In this document: positions 26,785-36,165 of the stretch, piece by piece
How positions within the stretch are numbered: the first letter of the stretch is position 1
How the letters are laid out: every line of letters starts with the position of its first letter
From: Rhizobium pisi
Lineage (GTDB): Bacteria > Pseudomonadota > Alphaproteobacteria > Rhizobiales > Rhizobiaceae
DNA: 64,000 bases
Reading direction: 5' to 3'
NCBI RefSeq assembly: GCF_003938655.1
Contig: NZ_RJJT01000008.1
Span: forward strand, 124,001 to 188,000
Notes under the pieces: model-generated
Told to the model about the DNA's origin: nothing
Seen by the model: only the letters and a program-made list of their open reading frames with translations
Databases searched by the model: none
Position numbers and translations under genes: made by a program

Positions 26785-28404
26785 ATGTCCGCATCCGTTT
26801 CCATGGCCGCAACACTCGTCTTCCTTGCCGTGGCAACCACCGATGGCCTGGCAAGGACGATCGAGGCGCCGGAGCACGGCACGGTCAGGGCAGTCCTGAT
26901 CGGCATCGATCTCTACCGTAACGTTCCGCCGCTGCACGGCGCCGTCGCCGATGCCGAGGACCTCTCCCTGTCGCTGCGCTCGGTCGGTGTCGAAGACATG
27001 ACGCTCTTGAAAAACGGCGAGGCCGACCGCGAAGGCATCTTCCATGCGATCGAGGCCGTCACGGAAAGGGCGGGCTCCGGCGATCTCGTCGTGCTCGGCA
27101 TTGCCGGCCACGGGTCGAGCGAGCCGGAACGCGTCAGGGGCTCAAAACCCAGCGGCCGCGACGAGGTCTATGTGCTCGCCGGCTTCGATACCCGGCTGCC
27201 CGGATCGCGCGAGCGCATCTTCGGCGACGAATTCAAGGTGCTGATCCACAAGCTGGAGGCCAAGGGCGCCGATGTCCTCTTCATCGCCGATACCTGCCAT
27301 GCCGGCGGCATGACCCGCGACGTCGATCCGCGCGGCGCTGATATCACCTGGCGCCAGGCGCCGTCCTATACGATCGAGGAGGACGACCTCGCACCGATTT
27401 CGACGACGGCGGATGCGCTCTCCACCGGCTTCGATTACAAACGGCTGACCTTCCTTGCCGCCGTCGACGAGAACACCAAATCGCCTGAGATATCAATTCC
27501 CGGCATTCCGCAGAAGCGCGGCGCGCTGAGCTATGCGACGGCTCGTGCCTTCGAAGGGGCCGCCGACCGCAACGGCGACGGCGCCGTCAGCCGGCGCGAA
27601 CTCTTCGAATATGTGCGCCAGTCGGTCTATCAGTTCACCGATCAGCGACAGAACATCTTCACGCAGAGTCCGCCCGGGGCCGATCTCGACCGTGCCGTCG
27701 TCTATGACTACGACGGAGCGGGCACGACGACGGACGTCGAAAAATCCAGCTCGCCACCGCCACCGGCCGAGCCAGCGCCGATCACCGTCGGCGCCCTGGG
27801 TTCCGATCCCGTGCTGCAGGGGATCGAGCCGGCCGTCGCGCCGTTCAAGCTGTCGGGAGGTGCGGATGCCGAACTCGTCTTCGATCCTGAAAAGCACGAG
27901 GCGATTGCCGGTGGCGATGTCGTCGCCTCCAGCATCGGCGCCGGCGACATGCCTTTCGTCGTCGACCGGATGGCCGCGCTCGACACGCTGAAGCGACTGT
28001 CGGAGACGAACCCCCAGACCGTGCGCGTGACGCCTTCCGACACCGTCCATCGCGAAGGCGAGCGCGTCGGCGTCACCGTTTCGGATATATTGGGGCGCAG
28101 GCTCGTGCTTTTCGACGTTACGGGCGATGGAACCGTGCAGTTCCTCTATCCCGGCGAAAAAGACGCAAATGCGCCGATGCCGGCCGCCTTCGATCTCGAT
28201 CTTTCCGTCGTCGCACCTTTCGGCACGGATCTGCTCGTCGCCGTCACCTCCGAAACCCCGATGCCTGACCTGGTGGAATTTCTGCAGCAGAACGACAGGC
28301 GCCGCACCGCCGGCAACATCGCCAAGCGCCTCGGCGAAGTCCTGCCCAAGGGCGCGCGTGTCGGATTCACGGTCCTCTATACATCCGCCGGAGCCAAGCT
28401 ATGA
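26785..28404 (+). CDS. Exported caspase-like (C14) protein with DUF4384-like C-terminus
   Basis: The 539-residue protein has a short signal-like N-terminus (about 1-23), a caspase domain (about 33-250) with catalytic H109 (IAGHGSS) and C171 (IADTCHAGG), a Pro-rich link and a DUF4384-like domain (about 405-500; VTGDGTVQFLYPG). A segment DRNGDGAVSRRELFEYV near 255-272 looks like an EF-hand calcium loop, so calcium may control it as in some metacaspases. GGGGAGG at 26771-26777 fixes ATG 26785. Its stop overlaps the next gene (ATGA). Confidence 0.85.
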   Translation: MSASVSMAATLVFLAVATTDGLARTIEAPEHGTVRAVLIGIDLYRNVPPLHGAVADAEDLSLSLRSVGVEDMTLLKNGEADREGIFHAIEAVTERAGSGDLVVLGIAGHGSSEPERVRGSKPSGRDEVYVLAGFDTRLPGSRERIFGDEFKVLIHKLEAKGADVLFIADTCHAGGMTRDVDPRGADITWRQAPSYTIEEDDLAPISTTADALSTGFDYKRLTFLAAVDENTKSPEISIPGIPQKRGALSYATARAFEGAADRNGDGAVSRRELFEYVRQSVYQFTDQRQNIFTQSPPGADLDRAVVYDYDGAGTTTDVEKSSSPPPPAEPAPITVGALGSDPVLQGIEPAVAPFKLSGGADAELVFDPEKHEAIAGGDVVASSIGAGDMPFVVDRMAALDTLKRLSETNPQTVRVTPSDTVHREGERVGVTVSDILGRRLVLFDVTGDGTVQFLYPGEKDANAPMPAAFDLDLSVVAPFGTDLLVAVTSETPMPDLVEFLQQNDRRRTAGNIAKRLGEVLPKGARVGFTVLYTSAGAKL

Positions 28405-30926
28405 GCACGTCGATCAGCAGGATCCTCAACGTTGCGGCCATCATGCTTCTTCTGGCCTCTCCGGCGCTCGCGCAGCAGGATACGGATTTTGCCGGCGAGG
28501 ATGGCGGGCGCGTCATCGGCGGCCAGGCGGCGAAAAAGGGCGAATGGCCCTGGCAGGTGAAGATCCTGGCGCCCGATCCCGAGCAGCGCGGCCGCTTCGG
28601 CGGCCATTGCGGCGGTTCGCTGATCTCGCCGCGCTGGATATTGACGGCCGCCCATTGCGTCACCAGCGGCCGCTCCGGCAAACAGGATCTCTTCGCCCGC
28701 GACCTCCTGATCGTCGAGGGCAAGTCGAAGATCGACAAGGTGATCTCCGTCGATGGGCCCGACAAGCCGGGCCTTGCGGTGGAAGACGTCGTTATCCATG
28801 AGGATTTCGACCGCAAGGTCTTCGCCAACGACATCGCCCTCATCAAGCTTGCGGAACCCGCGGTCTCGAAGCCTGTCATCCTCGCCTCTACCTCGGATGA
28901 CGCAGTCGAAGCCGCTGGCCACACGGCAGTCGTCACCGGCTGGGGCTACACCAAGGCCGATCACGGTTGGGACGACAAGTACCTGCCGACGGAATTGCAG
29001 GAGGTCGAGCTGCCGATCGTCTCGCGCGATGATTGCCGCGCCGCCTATCGCGAGAGCTCGATGCGCATGAACCCGATCGATGAGCGCAATGTCTGCGCCG
29101 GTTATGCCGAAGGCGGCAAGGACGCCTGCCAGGGCGACAGCGGCGGGCCGCTGGTCGCCCAGCGTCCCGACAAACGCTGGATCCAGCTCGGCATCGTCAG
29201 CTGGGGTGCGGGCTGCGCCGAGGCGGAACATTACGGCGTCTATACCCGCGTCGCCGCCTTCCGCGACTGGATCGCCGCAAAGACCGATGGCGACGTGCCG
29301 AACGCGCCGGACAGCTCGATATCGGCCGACGGAGACCAGGTTGCAGCGGTTGAGACCAAGCGCAAGCCTCCCGGAAGCGACATCGGGGCAACGCAGCAGA
29401 AACAGACGCCGGCCGGTCAGCTTGAGGCCAATCTTGCGATCACCACGCCGCCCGGAAACACCACCGAGGCGCCGGTCGCCAACACGCCCGCCGGCAATCA
29501 GCCAGAGGTCCCAGCGCCGCTCGCCCAGGCGCCCGTCGTCGAAAGCTCGCGCGGCGACCGCGCGCTGCTGATCGGTATCGACGATTACGAAATGCGCGAG
29601 GCCAAATTGACGGGCTCCGCCACCGACGTGAAAGCGATGCAGGTCTTCCTTGCCAAGACACTCGCCTACCGCCCGGAACAGATCCATACACTGACCAACC
29701 GCAAGGCGACCCGTGAGGCGATCCTTGCCGAGATCGACGACTGGCTGGTGCGCCAGTCGACGCCCGGAAGCCGCGTCTTCCTCTATTTCAGCGGCCAGGG
29801 CTCGGAAGAAATGGGCGCCGATGCGACGACGAGCCCGACGCTTGTGGCAGCCGATGCCAAGCTGGTGCGCGATGGCGGCAAGGTGACCGTCACCAACCAG
29901 ATCCGTGAAACCGAAATCGCCGCACGACTGAACAGCCTCAAGGATCGCCGCGTCACGCTGCTGATCGACGCCTGCCATGTCGGCCCCGGCAGCCGCAGTG
30001 CCGTCGCGGCCCCTGCGGGCGGCACCGTGCGTTGCCTCGGCCCTGCATTGGCATCGCTTGAGCCGCCGAACCGATCGGGCAAGGAAGCGAAATTTTCCTT
30101 CGGCGGCGAAACGGCGATGGTCTGGTCGGCCGTCAATTCAGGGCAATGGGCGCTCGTCGACCAGGAAGCCAAACCGCCGCTCGGCGTCTTCACCCACCGC
30201 TTCATCGAAGGCGTGCAGGAAGGGGTGGCGCGCGCCGCCGACAAGCCGAACGTCAGCAATGCGGCCCTCCTCGATTACGTCCGGCGCAAATCGGACGAAT
30301 ATTGCCGGGCGCATGCGGGAGATTGCCGCTTCACGCCGGTGCCGCAATTCTACGGCCTGCCGGATGCGCTCGGCCGCGACGTCGTCACCGGCGAGGAGGC
30401 AAAGACGCCGGTCGCTGCAGTCGAGAATACTTTGAAGAGCGACAACGAGGCAGGCGTTGCCGTCGACGTGTTGCCCGGCACCTCCGTCAGCATCGGCGAC
30501 AAGGTGGCGATGCGCGTCTCTACCAAGAAGCCCGGCTACCTGATCCTGGTCGATATCGACGCCTCCGGCAAGCTGACGCAGCTTTACCCGAACAAGCGCT
30601 CAATGGGCCTGAAACCATCGGCCAAGGGCGGCGACAACCGGCTCGATCCGGCGAGGCCGGTGGTCGTGCCGGACGCGCGCAATCCCTATATCGGCTTCGA
30701 ATATGTGGTGGAGGGGCCGGTCGGCGTCGGCATGGTCGTCGCCATCCTCAGCGACAAGCCGATCGAGGTGCTAGACCTGCCCGATGTCCCCACGCCGCTC
30801 GTCGGCCAGCGCGCCGCCTTCAACTATGTCTACGACCTCGCCCGAAGCCTCAGGATCGTCGGCGACGACGAGACCGGCGCACAAGGCAAATGGTCGTTCG
30901 ATTCCAAATTCTATCGCATCCGCTGA
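28401..30926 (+). CDS. Trypsin-like protease fused to a caspase fold with His replaced by Gln, plus DUF4384
   Basis: The 841-residue exported protein has a signal peptide (about 1-24). Its S1 protease domain (about 38-295) has an intact triad H85 (LTAAHC), D144 (NDIALIKL) and S247 (GDSGGP), and D241, six residues before the serine, giving trypsin-like Arg/Lys preference. A Pro-rich linker leads to a caspase fold (about 385-650) with Cys C525 (LLIDACHVG), but the catalytic His is Gln466 (YFSGQGS, codon CAG). A DUF4384 domain follows (about 690-790). It is coupled to the caspase gene before it and the serpin gene after it. Confidence 0.88.
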   Translation: MSTSISRILNVAAIMLLLASPALAQQDTDFAGEDGGRVIGGQAAKKGEWPWQVKILAPDPEQRGRFGGHCGGSLISPRWILTAAHCVTSGRSGKQDLFARDLLIVEGKSKIDKVISVDGPDKPGLAVEDVVIHEDFDRKVFANDIALIKLAEPAVSKPVILASTSDDAVEAAGHTAVVTGWGYTKADHGWDDKYLPTELQEVELPIVSRDDCRAAYRESSMRMNPIDERNVCAGYAEGGKDACQGDSGGPLVAQRPDKRWIQLGIVSWGAGCAEAEHYGVYTRVAAFRDWIAAKTDGDVPNAPDSSISADGDQVAAVETKRKPPGSDIGATQQKQTPAGQLEANLAITTPPGNTTEAPVANTPAGNQPEVPAPLAQAPVVESSRGDRALLIGIDDYEMREAKLTGSATDVKAMQVFLAKTLAYRPEQIHTLTNRKATREAILAEIDDWLVRQSTPGSRVFLYFSGQGSEEMGADATTSPTLVAADAKLVRDGGKVTVTNQIRETEIAARLNSLKDRRVTLLIDACHVGPGSRSAVAAPAGGTVRCLGPALASLEPPNRSGKEAKFSFGGETAMVWSAVNSGQWALVDQEAKPPLGVFTHRFIEGVQEGVARAADKPNVSNAALLDYVRRKSDEYCRAHAGDCRFTPVPQFYGLPDALGRDVVTGEEAKTPVAAVENTLKSDNEAGVAVDVLPGTSVSIGDKVAMRVSTKKPGYLILVDIDASGKLTQLYPNKRSMGLKPSAKGGDNRLDPARPVVVPDARNPYIGFEYVVEGPVGVGMVVAILSDKPIEVLDLPDVPTPLVGQRAAFNYVYDLARSLRIVGDDETGAQGKWSFDSKFYRIR

Positions 30927-30939
30927 ACAGGAGCGAACC

Positions 30940-32112
30940 ATGTCGAGATCCATTCTGCTGGCGGGCCTTGCCGCTTCCCTGATGGCGGTTGCACCGGCCC
31001 GTGCCGGCGACAGCAAGGCGATGCTTGCGGCGCAGGCGGGGCTCGCCGTCGATCTCATCGAACGCACGCTGGCGACCGAGAGGGCCGCAAACATCATGGT
31101 CTCGCCGGCAAGCCTTGCCGCTGCTCTGGCTCTCGCGAGCCTCGGCGCGTCGGACGAAGGCAAGGCGGCGATCGCCAAAGGCCTCGGCTTCGGCGGCGCG
31201 GCAAAGGGACCGGAGAAGGTGCTCGACGAGATGACGCCGGAAAAGCCGCCGACAGCGGATGCGCCGCTGGCGACCGGCGTGGCGATCGTCTTCGACGACA
31301 AGCTGGTGCTTGCCCCCGATGCCCTCTCCATGCTCGCCGGCCACCGCATCAAACCCACGATCGAGGATCTGGACGGACCGAAATCGGTTGAGCACATCAA
31401 TGGCTGGGTCAAGGACGCCACGAGAGGCGCCATTCCGGCAATCCTCGACGCACCGCCCGGCGGCGGCTTCGTCAGCCTCGGCGCGCTCTCCTTCAAGGCG
31501 CGCTGGAAGACCTCGTTCGAGAAGGAAAGTCCGGCCGCCCCTTTTCGGCGGCCCGATGGTTCGACGATCTCGGTGCCGATGATGCATCTCGCCGCCGACG
31601 AGCAGGAATTCCGCTTCGATGACAATTTCGTCGCCGTCGACCTCCCCTATAACGGCGAGACCTACCGCATGGTGGTGATCGCGGCGCGCTCCGGCAAGGG
31701 CATCAGCGGCGCCGACCTGAAGGCGCTTGCGTCCTGGCTTCAGGGCGAGAAATTCGAAGCCGCCAAGGGCGAAATCTTCCTTCCCCGCTTTTCGTTGAAC
31801 GACGGGCGTGATTTGATGCCGGTGCTCACCGCGATGGGGCTGGCGCCCGAAAAAGCCAAGGATGCGGCCTTTCCGGGTTTCACTCGGGAAAACATCAGCT
31901 TGTCGCGCGTCCTGCAGAAGACGATGATCAAGATCGATGAAAACGGCACGGAAGCGGCGGCGGCAACGGCTGCCATCACCGAGCGGAGCATCGATCCTAA
32001 ACTGGTCCGCGTGACCGCCGATGCCCGCTTCGCCTTCGCGCTCCGGGATACCAAGACCGGCCTTCTCTTGGCCGCAGGCCTTGTCGGGGATCCGCTTCTG
32101 GCGGGCGAATAG
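30940..32112 (+). CDS. Exported serpin (serine protease inhibitor)
   Basis: The 390-residue protein has a signal peptide (about 1-22, ending ARA) and a full serpin fold. The hinge is ENGTEAAAATAA (334-345), and the signature near the end reads FAFALRDTKTGLLLAAGLVGDP (about 364-384, cut here for length as read). The reactive loop continues ITERSID; counting from G336 as P15 puts P1 at S350, with R349 next to it. ACAGGAG stands before ATG 30940, 13 bases after the trypsin-caspase gene. An Arg at or beside P1 matches the predicted trypsin-like neighbour, its likely target. Bacterial serpins are uncommon. Confidence 0.88.
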   Translation: MSRSILLAGLAASLMAVAPARAGDSKAMLAAQAGLAVDLIERTLATERAANIMVSPASLAAALALASLGASDEGKAAIAKGLGFGGAAKGPEKVLDEMTPEKPPTADAPLATGVAIVFDDKLVLAPDALSMLAGHRIKPTIEDLDGPKSVEHINGWVKDATRGAIPAILDAPPGGGFVSLGALSFKARWKTSFEKESPAAPFRRPDGSTISVPMMHLAADEQEFRFDDNFVAVDLPYNGETYRMVVIAARSGKGISGADLKALASWLQGEKFEAAKGEIFLPRFSLNDGRDLMPVLTAMGLAPEKAKDAAFPGFTRENISLSRVLQKTMIKIDENGTEAAAATAAITERSIDPKLVRVTADARFAFALRDTKTGLLLAAGLVGDPLLAGE

Positions 32113-32155
32113 AATTCGGTTTTCATGAATACGGTAATCGCAGGGGGATAAGTGC

Positions 32156-34561
32156 ATGAGAAGTGATCTGATCGCCCGCTACACGATCGGCGAGCCGGTC
32201 TACGAGAACGAGTTCATCGTCTATCCCGCCGAGGACAAACGGATGGATCGTTCGGTCTTCATCGTCGCGCCCGATGTCGCGCTGAAACTTGATAAAGCCC
32301 GCTTCGAGCGGGTCTGGACCTCGGTTAACGAAGCGAAATCGCTGACCGCGCGACGTTTCGTCGAAATCGAGGACCTCATCCCGCCGTCCCCGGAAGACGA
32401 CAATTTCTATATCGTCGAGAAACGGCCGTCGAAAACGCTGCACCAATATCTCGAAGAAACGGAAATGGTGGCCTACGAGCGCGCGGTCGAGATCGGCCGC
32501 CACATTCTTGAGGGGCTGGCGACGCTGCACGGCGCGGGTTACGCCCACAATGCGCTAACGGATCAGTGCATCTACGTGTCGGAGGATTATTCCGGCCTTT
32601 CGGTCAGGATCGGCAACCTGCACCTGATCTCGAAGATCGGCGAGCACATCATCCCGCCCTATGTGCCGGAATTCGGCGCGCCGGAGATCTATGCGAGCGG
32701 CACTTTCTCCGCTTCCGCGGCACTCGATATCTATGCGATGGGCATGATCGCCTACAAGCTCTTCCTGCCGCGGCAGACCTATGCCAGCGTCTTCGACAGC
32801 GTCATGGTCTGGGAAGACGAACACCAGCGCGAACAAAGCTGGAAGAACATCCACCTCGATCCTTCCAATATCTTCCCCCGCCTGGATGTTCTGATCCCCG
32901 GCTTTCCCGAAGGTATTGCAAGCCTTGTGGAACGGATGCTGAGCCGCGACCCGGCCGCACGGTCGCGCATGGGCGCTGATGCGCTGGACGAATACAACCG
33001 GGTGACGAGAGGCGCTCAGCCGGTGTCGTGGGATACGCGCAGCGGCATGCAGCAACAGGCGGAGCCGCCGAAACCGAAGAAATGGACGCTTGCCAAAATT
33101 TCCATGATCGCCGCGCTGCTGCTGATCTGCATCGGCGTCGGTGTCGTCACCATTCCGAAGCTGCTTGCCCCGGACCCGAAGCTCGTCGCCGATGTCGGCG
33201 TCTGGAAGAAGGAGGCGGAAAGCCGCAGGGAGAAGGCGATCGCCGCCAAGGCGCCGGAGCGTCCTTCCGGCGATCAGGCAAAGCTTTCCTATGACACCGG
33301 CGCCTCGGCGCTGACCTCGGCCGATGCGCTGCTGAAGGATGAAGACTACGAAAAGGCCCTTCCTGGTTTCCAGACGGCCGCCATCAATCTCGGCAATGCG
33401 CTGATCGGCATCTCGAAGGAGAACGCCGAGAAGGCGAAAGCCGCAGCTTCCGCCGCAGGCGGCGACAAGGCGCCAAGTTTTGCCGACGCCGAAACCAAGA
33501 TGAAGGCTGCCGCCGATAGCGCCGCCGCCAAGCAGATGCATGGCGCGGTCGAAAACTATGACGCTGCGAAGGCGGCTTACGACGATCTCTCCAAGGCTCT
33601 GAGCGCCCTGTCCGCAGCCGAAAAGGACGCGGCGGCGAAGCGCGATACCGCCAATCGCGTCGGCGCCGGCGACAGCCCCGACTTCACCAAGGCGAACGGC
33701 CTGATGGCCGATGCCAAAACCAAGGCCGAGCAATGGCAAATGCCGGCGGCCATGACGGGTTACGGCGACGCAACCAAGTTGTTCGATGCCCTGATCGCCA
33801 ATGTCATGGCGGCGAAGGGCGAGGCGACGGCGCTGAAGCAAAAGGTCGCCGATCTCTATGCCTCGATTACGACCCGCGCCGGTGCCGCCGATCCGACGCT
33901 TGCGGCAATCCAACCGAAACTCGGCGAGGCCGACGGCCGCTACACCTCGGAGGCCTACAAGCTCGCGGTCGCAGCCTACCAGCCGATCCTTGCCGATCTC
34001 GAGGCGCTGTCAGCGCGCGGCTTCTGCCCGGTTTCGCAAACTCTCGCCTTCGAGACCGTCCCGGCGGGAAGCTATTCGCTGGAGAATGTCCGACTGATGA
34101 CCTCCTCGATGAAGGAGCTCGGCGGCATGCTCGGCGTTGCCAATGGCGCAGTAAAGATCGACAAGTCCTTCTGCATGCAGACGAAGGCCGTCACCCGTGC
34201 CGAGATGGCGGAATATTACACCGCCAATTCCGATCCCGCCGCGGCTCAAGCCTATGCCGACAATCCGCAGCAACCGGCCGACGACGTGCCGCTTGCCGTG
34301 GCGCAGAACTATACCGCCTGGCTGTCGAAGCAGTTGAACGCGCCCGTCCATCTGCCGTCGGCGACCGAATGGATGGCAAGTGCGGCGAAGATCCCCACGG
34401 AAAAATTGCCCGATAACGGCGATATCATCCTGCAGTGGAGCGCCACCCCCTGCGAAGCCGGCGGCAACGTCGCCTTCATGGCGCAGGAAGGCTCGACCTT
34501 CGTCGTCTGCTCCGATGCGTCGGCCGGCGGCATCTTCCGCGTCACCGCCGAATTGCGCTGA
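32156..34561 (+). CDS. Transmembrane pseudokinase with C-terminal FGE/SUMF1-like domain
   Basis: Residues about 10-280 of this 801-residue protein have a Ser/Thr kinase fold: VALK (K44) and GAPEIYA are present, but HRD is HNA (131-133) and DFG is NLH (154-156), so phosphotransfer should be lost. A membrane helix (about 314-335) is followed by a long Ala/Lys-rich helical stretch (about 350-620), then a short formylglycine-generating-enzyme-like domain (about 660-801; FCMQTKAVTRAEMAEYY, LPSATEWMASAA). The kinase part should be cytoplasmic and the rest periplasmic. It ends the protease gene set, 43 bases after the serpin. Confidence 0.8.
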   Translation: MRSDLIARYTIGEPVYENEFIVYPAEDKRMDRSVFIVAPDVALKLDKARFERVWTSVNEAKSLTARRFVEIEDLIPPSPEDDNFYIVEKRPSKTLHQYLEETEMVAYERAVEIGRHILEGLATLHGAGYAHNALTDQCIYVSEDYSGLSVRIGNLHLISKIGEHIIPPYVPEFGAPEIYASGTFSASAALDIYAMGMIAYKLFLPRQTYASVFDSVMVWEDEHQREQSWKNIHLDPSNIFPRLDVLIPGFPEGIASLVERMLSRDPAARSRMGADALDEYNRVTRGAQPVSWDTRSGMQQQAEPPKPKKWTLAKISMIAALLLICIGVGVVTIPKLLAPDPKLVADVGVWKKEAESRREKAIAAKAPERPSGDQAKLSYDTGASALTSADALLKDEDYEKALPGFQTAAINLGNALIGISKENAEKAKAAASAAGGDKAPSFADAETKMKAAADSAAAKQMHGAVENYDAAKAAYDDLSKALSALSAAEKDAAAKRDTANRVGAGDSPDFTKANGLMADAKTKAEQWQMPAAMTGYGDATKLFDALIANVMAAKGEATALKQKVADLYASITTRAGAADPTLAAIQPKLGEADGRYTSEAYKLAVAAYQPILADLEALSARGFCPVSQTLAFETVPAGSYSLENVRLMTSSMKELGGMLGVANGAVKIDKSFCMQTKAVTRAEMAEYYTANSDPAAAQAYADNPQQPADDVPLAVAQNYTAWLSKQLNAPVHLPSATEWMASAAKIPTEKLPDNGDIILQWSATPCEAGGNVAFMAQEGSTFVVCSDASAGGIFRVTAELR

Positions 34562-34832
34562 GCGATCTGAAGTGTGGAGACGGAATAGGGGAGCGGTGTG
34601 CGCTGACATCGGCGCGGGTAATCTGTTGCTAACCCGTATTGCGTCCATCAGCGCAAACTTGTCGACGCAACGCAGGGCGCCTCGACATAAGGTTCCAGAG
34701 CGCCCTCTATTCTTCATCCGACAGCTCGCGCTCAAGCGGTGCGCCTCGATAGTTTTCAATTCCAAATTACAGAATACGCGCGTATATTGAACGTGGGGAC
34801 TGCGGTGCCCGTGCCTTGAGGGGTCGAGGACA

Positions 34833-35147
34833 ATGTGCTGGAATACATCATCAGCATTCACGCCGGTCGGATTTGCTTTGCGAGGGCGGCCGGCATCTCG
34901 CAAGATCGTATGGACGCTGGGCGACGCGGCGCGTCTCCTGATCAACGATTGGCCTTGCGATGACGGCGAGGAATATGTGGCTGCCGTGAAAGCCTGCGTC
35001 GACGCGTTGAGCGGGAAAATCGCTCCGGAACAATTCCGGGAAGCGCTCCTGCGTGCGGCCGATGAGGCGGGTATCGCTGCTCTATCGCTCGTCCCGCAGG
35101 GAATTGGAGAACGGCGGCCGGACCTTCCCCCAATGATGCAAACATAG
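34833..35147 (+). CDS. DUF982 family protein
   Basis: The 104-residue protein matches the short rhizobial DUF982 family (WTLGDAARLLINDWP, FREALLRAADEAGI). Function is unknown; the family is greatly expanded in Rhizobium and Agrobacterium. The upstream 270 bases after the pseudokinase gene hold no other gene and an AT-richer stretch near 34745-34800 that could be its promoter. Confidence 0.75.
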   Translation: MCWNTSSAFTPVGFALRGRPASRKIVWTLGDAARLLINDWPCDDGEEYVAAVKACVDALSGKIAPEQFREALLRAADEAGIAALSLVPQGIGERRPDLPPMMQT

Positions 35148-35216
35148 GCCTATTTCCAGGGGCCATCCGCTTTTCGACGTCAGGTTTGCACCAATAGCGG
35201 ACGGCTATCCGATTCT

Positions 35217-35843
35217 TCAGCGCTGCTGGAGAGCCAGCCTGACGCCCAGAGCGCAATAAATGCCCCCTACGACTTTACCTTGCCACTTCGCCACTGCCGG
35301 GTAACGGCGCAGGAGGCGCCCGAGGCTTCCCGCGCTACACGCGAAAACAATCGTGCTCAGGAACCCGATGAACGCGAAAAGTACACCCAGGATGCTCAAT
35401 TGCAGGAACACGGCCCCATTCTCCGGGCGAACGAATTGCGGAAGAAACGCAAGAAAAAACAGCGCGGTTTTTGGATTTAGAACCTCAGCCAGAACCCCGT
35501 GCTGGAAAGCTTGGCTGGCAGTCAGCCGACGTTCGATCGGACCAAGCAAAGATGCATCTTTTGTCAGAATAGCTTTGGTTCCCAGATACACCAGATAACC
35601 TGCGCCGACGAATTTGATCACAGTAAACAGGGTCGCTGACGCGGCAATGATTGCAGAAATACCGACAACGGCAAACGCCGTATGGATGATGTCGCCCGCC
35701 GTGATACCCGCTCCGGTGGCAAGTCCAACTCTGGTTCCCGAAGTCGTAGCTCGCGCCACCGTCAGGAGCGTAGCTGGCCCCGGAATGAAAACGAAGCCGA
35801 GAACGATTGCGCAATAGGTCAGTAGGGTTCCATGGTCGATCAT
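35217..35843 (-). CDS. LysE/RhtB-family amino acid exporter
   Basis: A 208-residue membrane protein with about six hydrophobic helices and the N-terminal family motif PGPATLLTVARATTSG with GLATGAGI after it. It is predicted to export an amino acid or homoserine lactone-like compound. AAGGAG lies before ATG 35843. No neighbour indicates the substrate. Confidence 0.88.
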   Translation of the reverse strand: MIDHGTLLTYCAIVLGFVFIPGPATLLTVARATTSGTRVGLATGAGITAGDIIHTAFAVVGISAIIAASATLFTVIKFVGAGYLVYLGTKAILTKDASLLGPIERRLTASQAFQHGVLAEVLNPKTALFFLAFLPQFVRPENGAVFLQLSILGVLFAFIGFLSTIVFACSAGSLGRLLRRYPAVAKWQGKVVGGIYCALGVRLALQQR

Positions 35844-36165
35844 TCAGGTTCTCCTTGAGGCGCTTGCTTACATACAAATCAAGACGCTGTGGGTTTGCAA
35901 GAGCCTAATTAGCGCGATGAACCTTCAGCGCGGCCAGTTCTGAGTATGTTTAAAGACCGTTTAGGGCCAAACTCCGCCATGGCTCAGATACAGGAAAAGG
36001 CAAATTCCGCGCGAAGTTTGCTGCCCCCAGGCCTGCACGCAGGGTGATACAGCCAGTGAAGTCAACCGGCCGCCTGCCCGGCCAGCACGGGAGCCGAGTG
36101 CCGGCTCCCTACCCATACCATGACGGCGTCCCGCAGCTCGAGCCTTCGACACTGCGGCTCGTCTC
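35844..36165. other. Intergenic region with a GC-rich hairpin at 36089-36109
   Basis: The 322 bases between the exporter and tautomerase genes hold no supported gene. GGGAGCC (36089-36095) and GGCTCCC (36103-36109) form a perfect stem downstream of the tautomerase stop on the minus strand, a plausible but T-poor terminator. Confidence 0.45.

Noticed and set aside
32555..33913. 452-codon minus-strand frame opposite the pseudokinase gene
   Set aside because: Arg/Gly-rich low-complexity translation opposite an Ala/Lys-rich coding stretch; typical shadow.
35961..36152. 63-codon minus-strand frame between the exporter and tautomerase genes
   Set aside because: No family, low-complexity Gly/Arg composition and it covers the hairpin; treated as non-coding.
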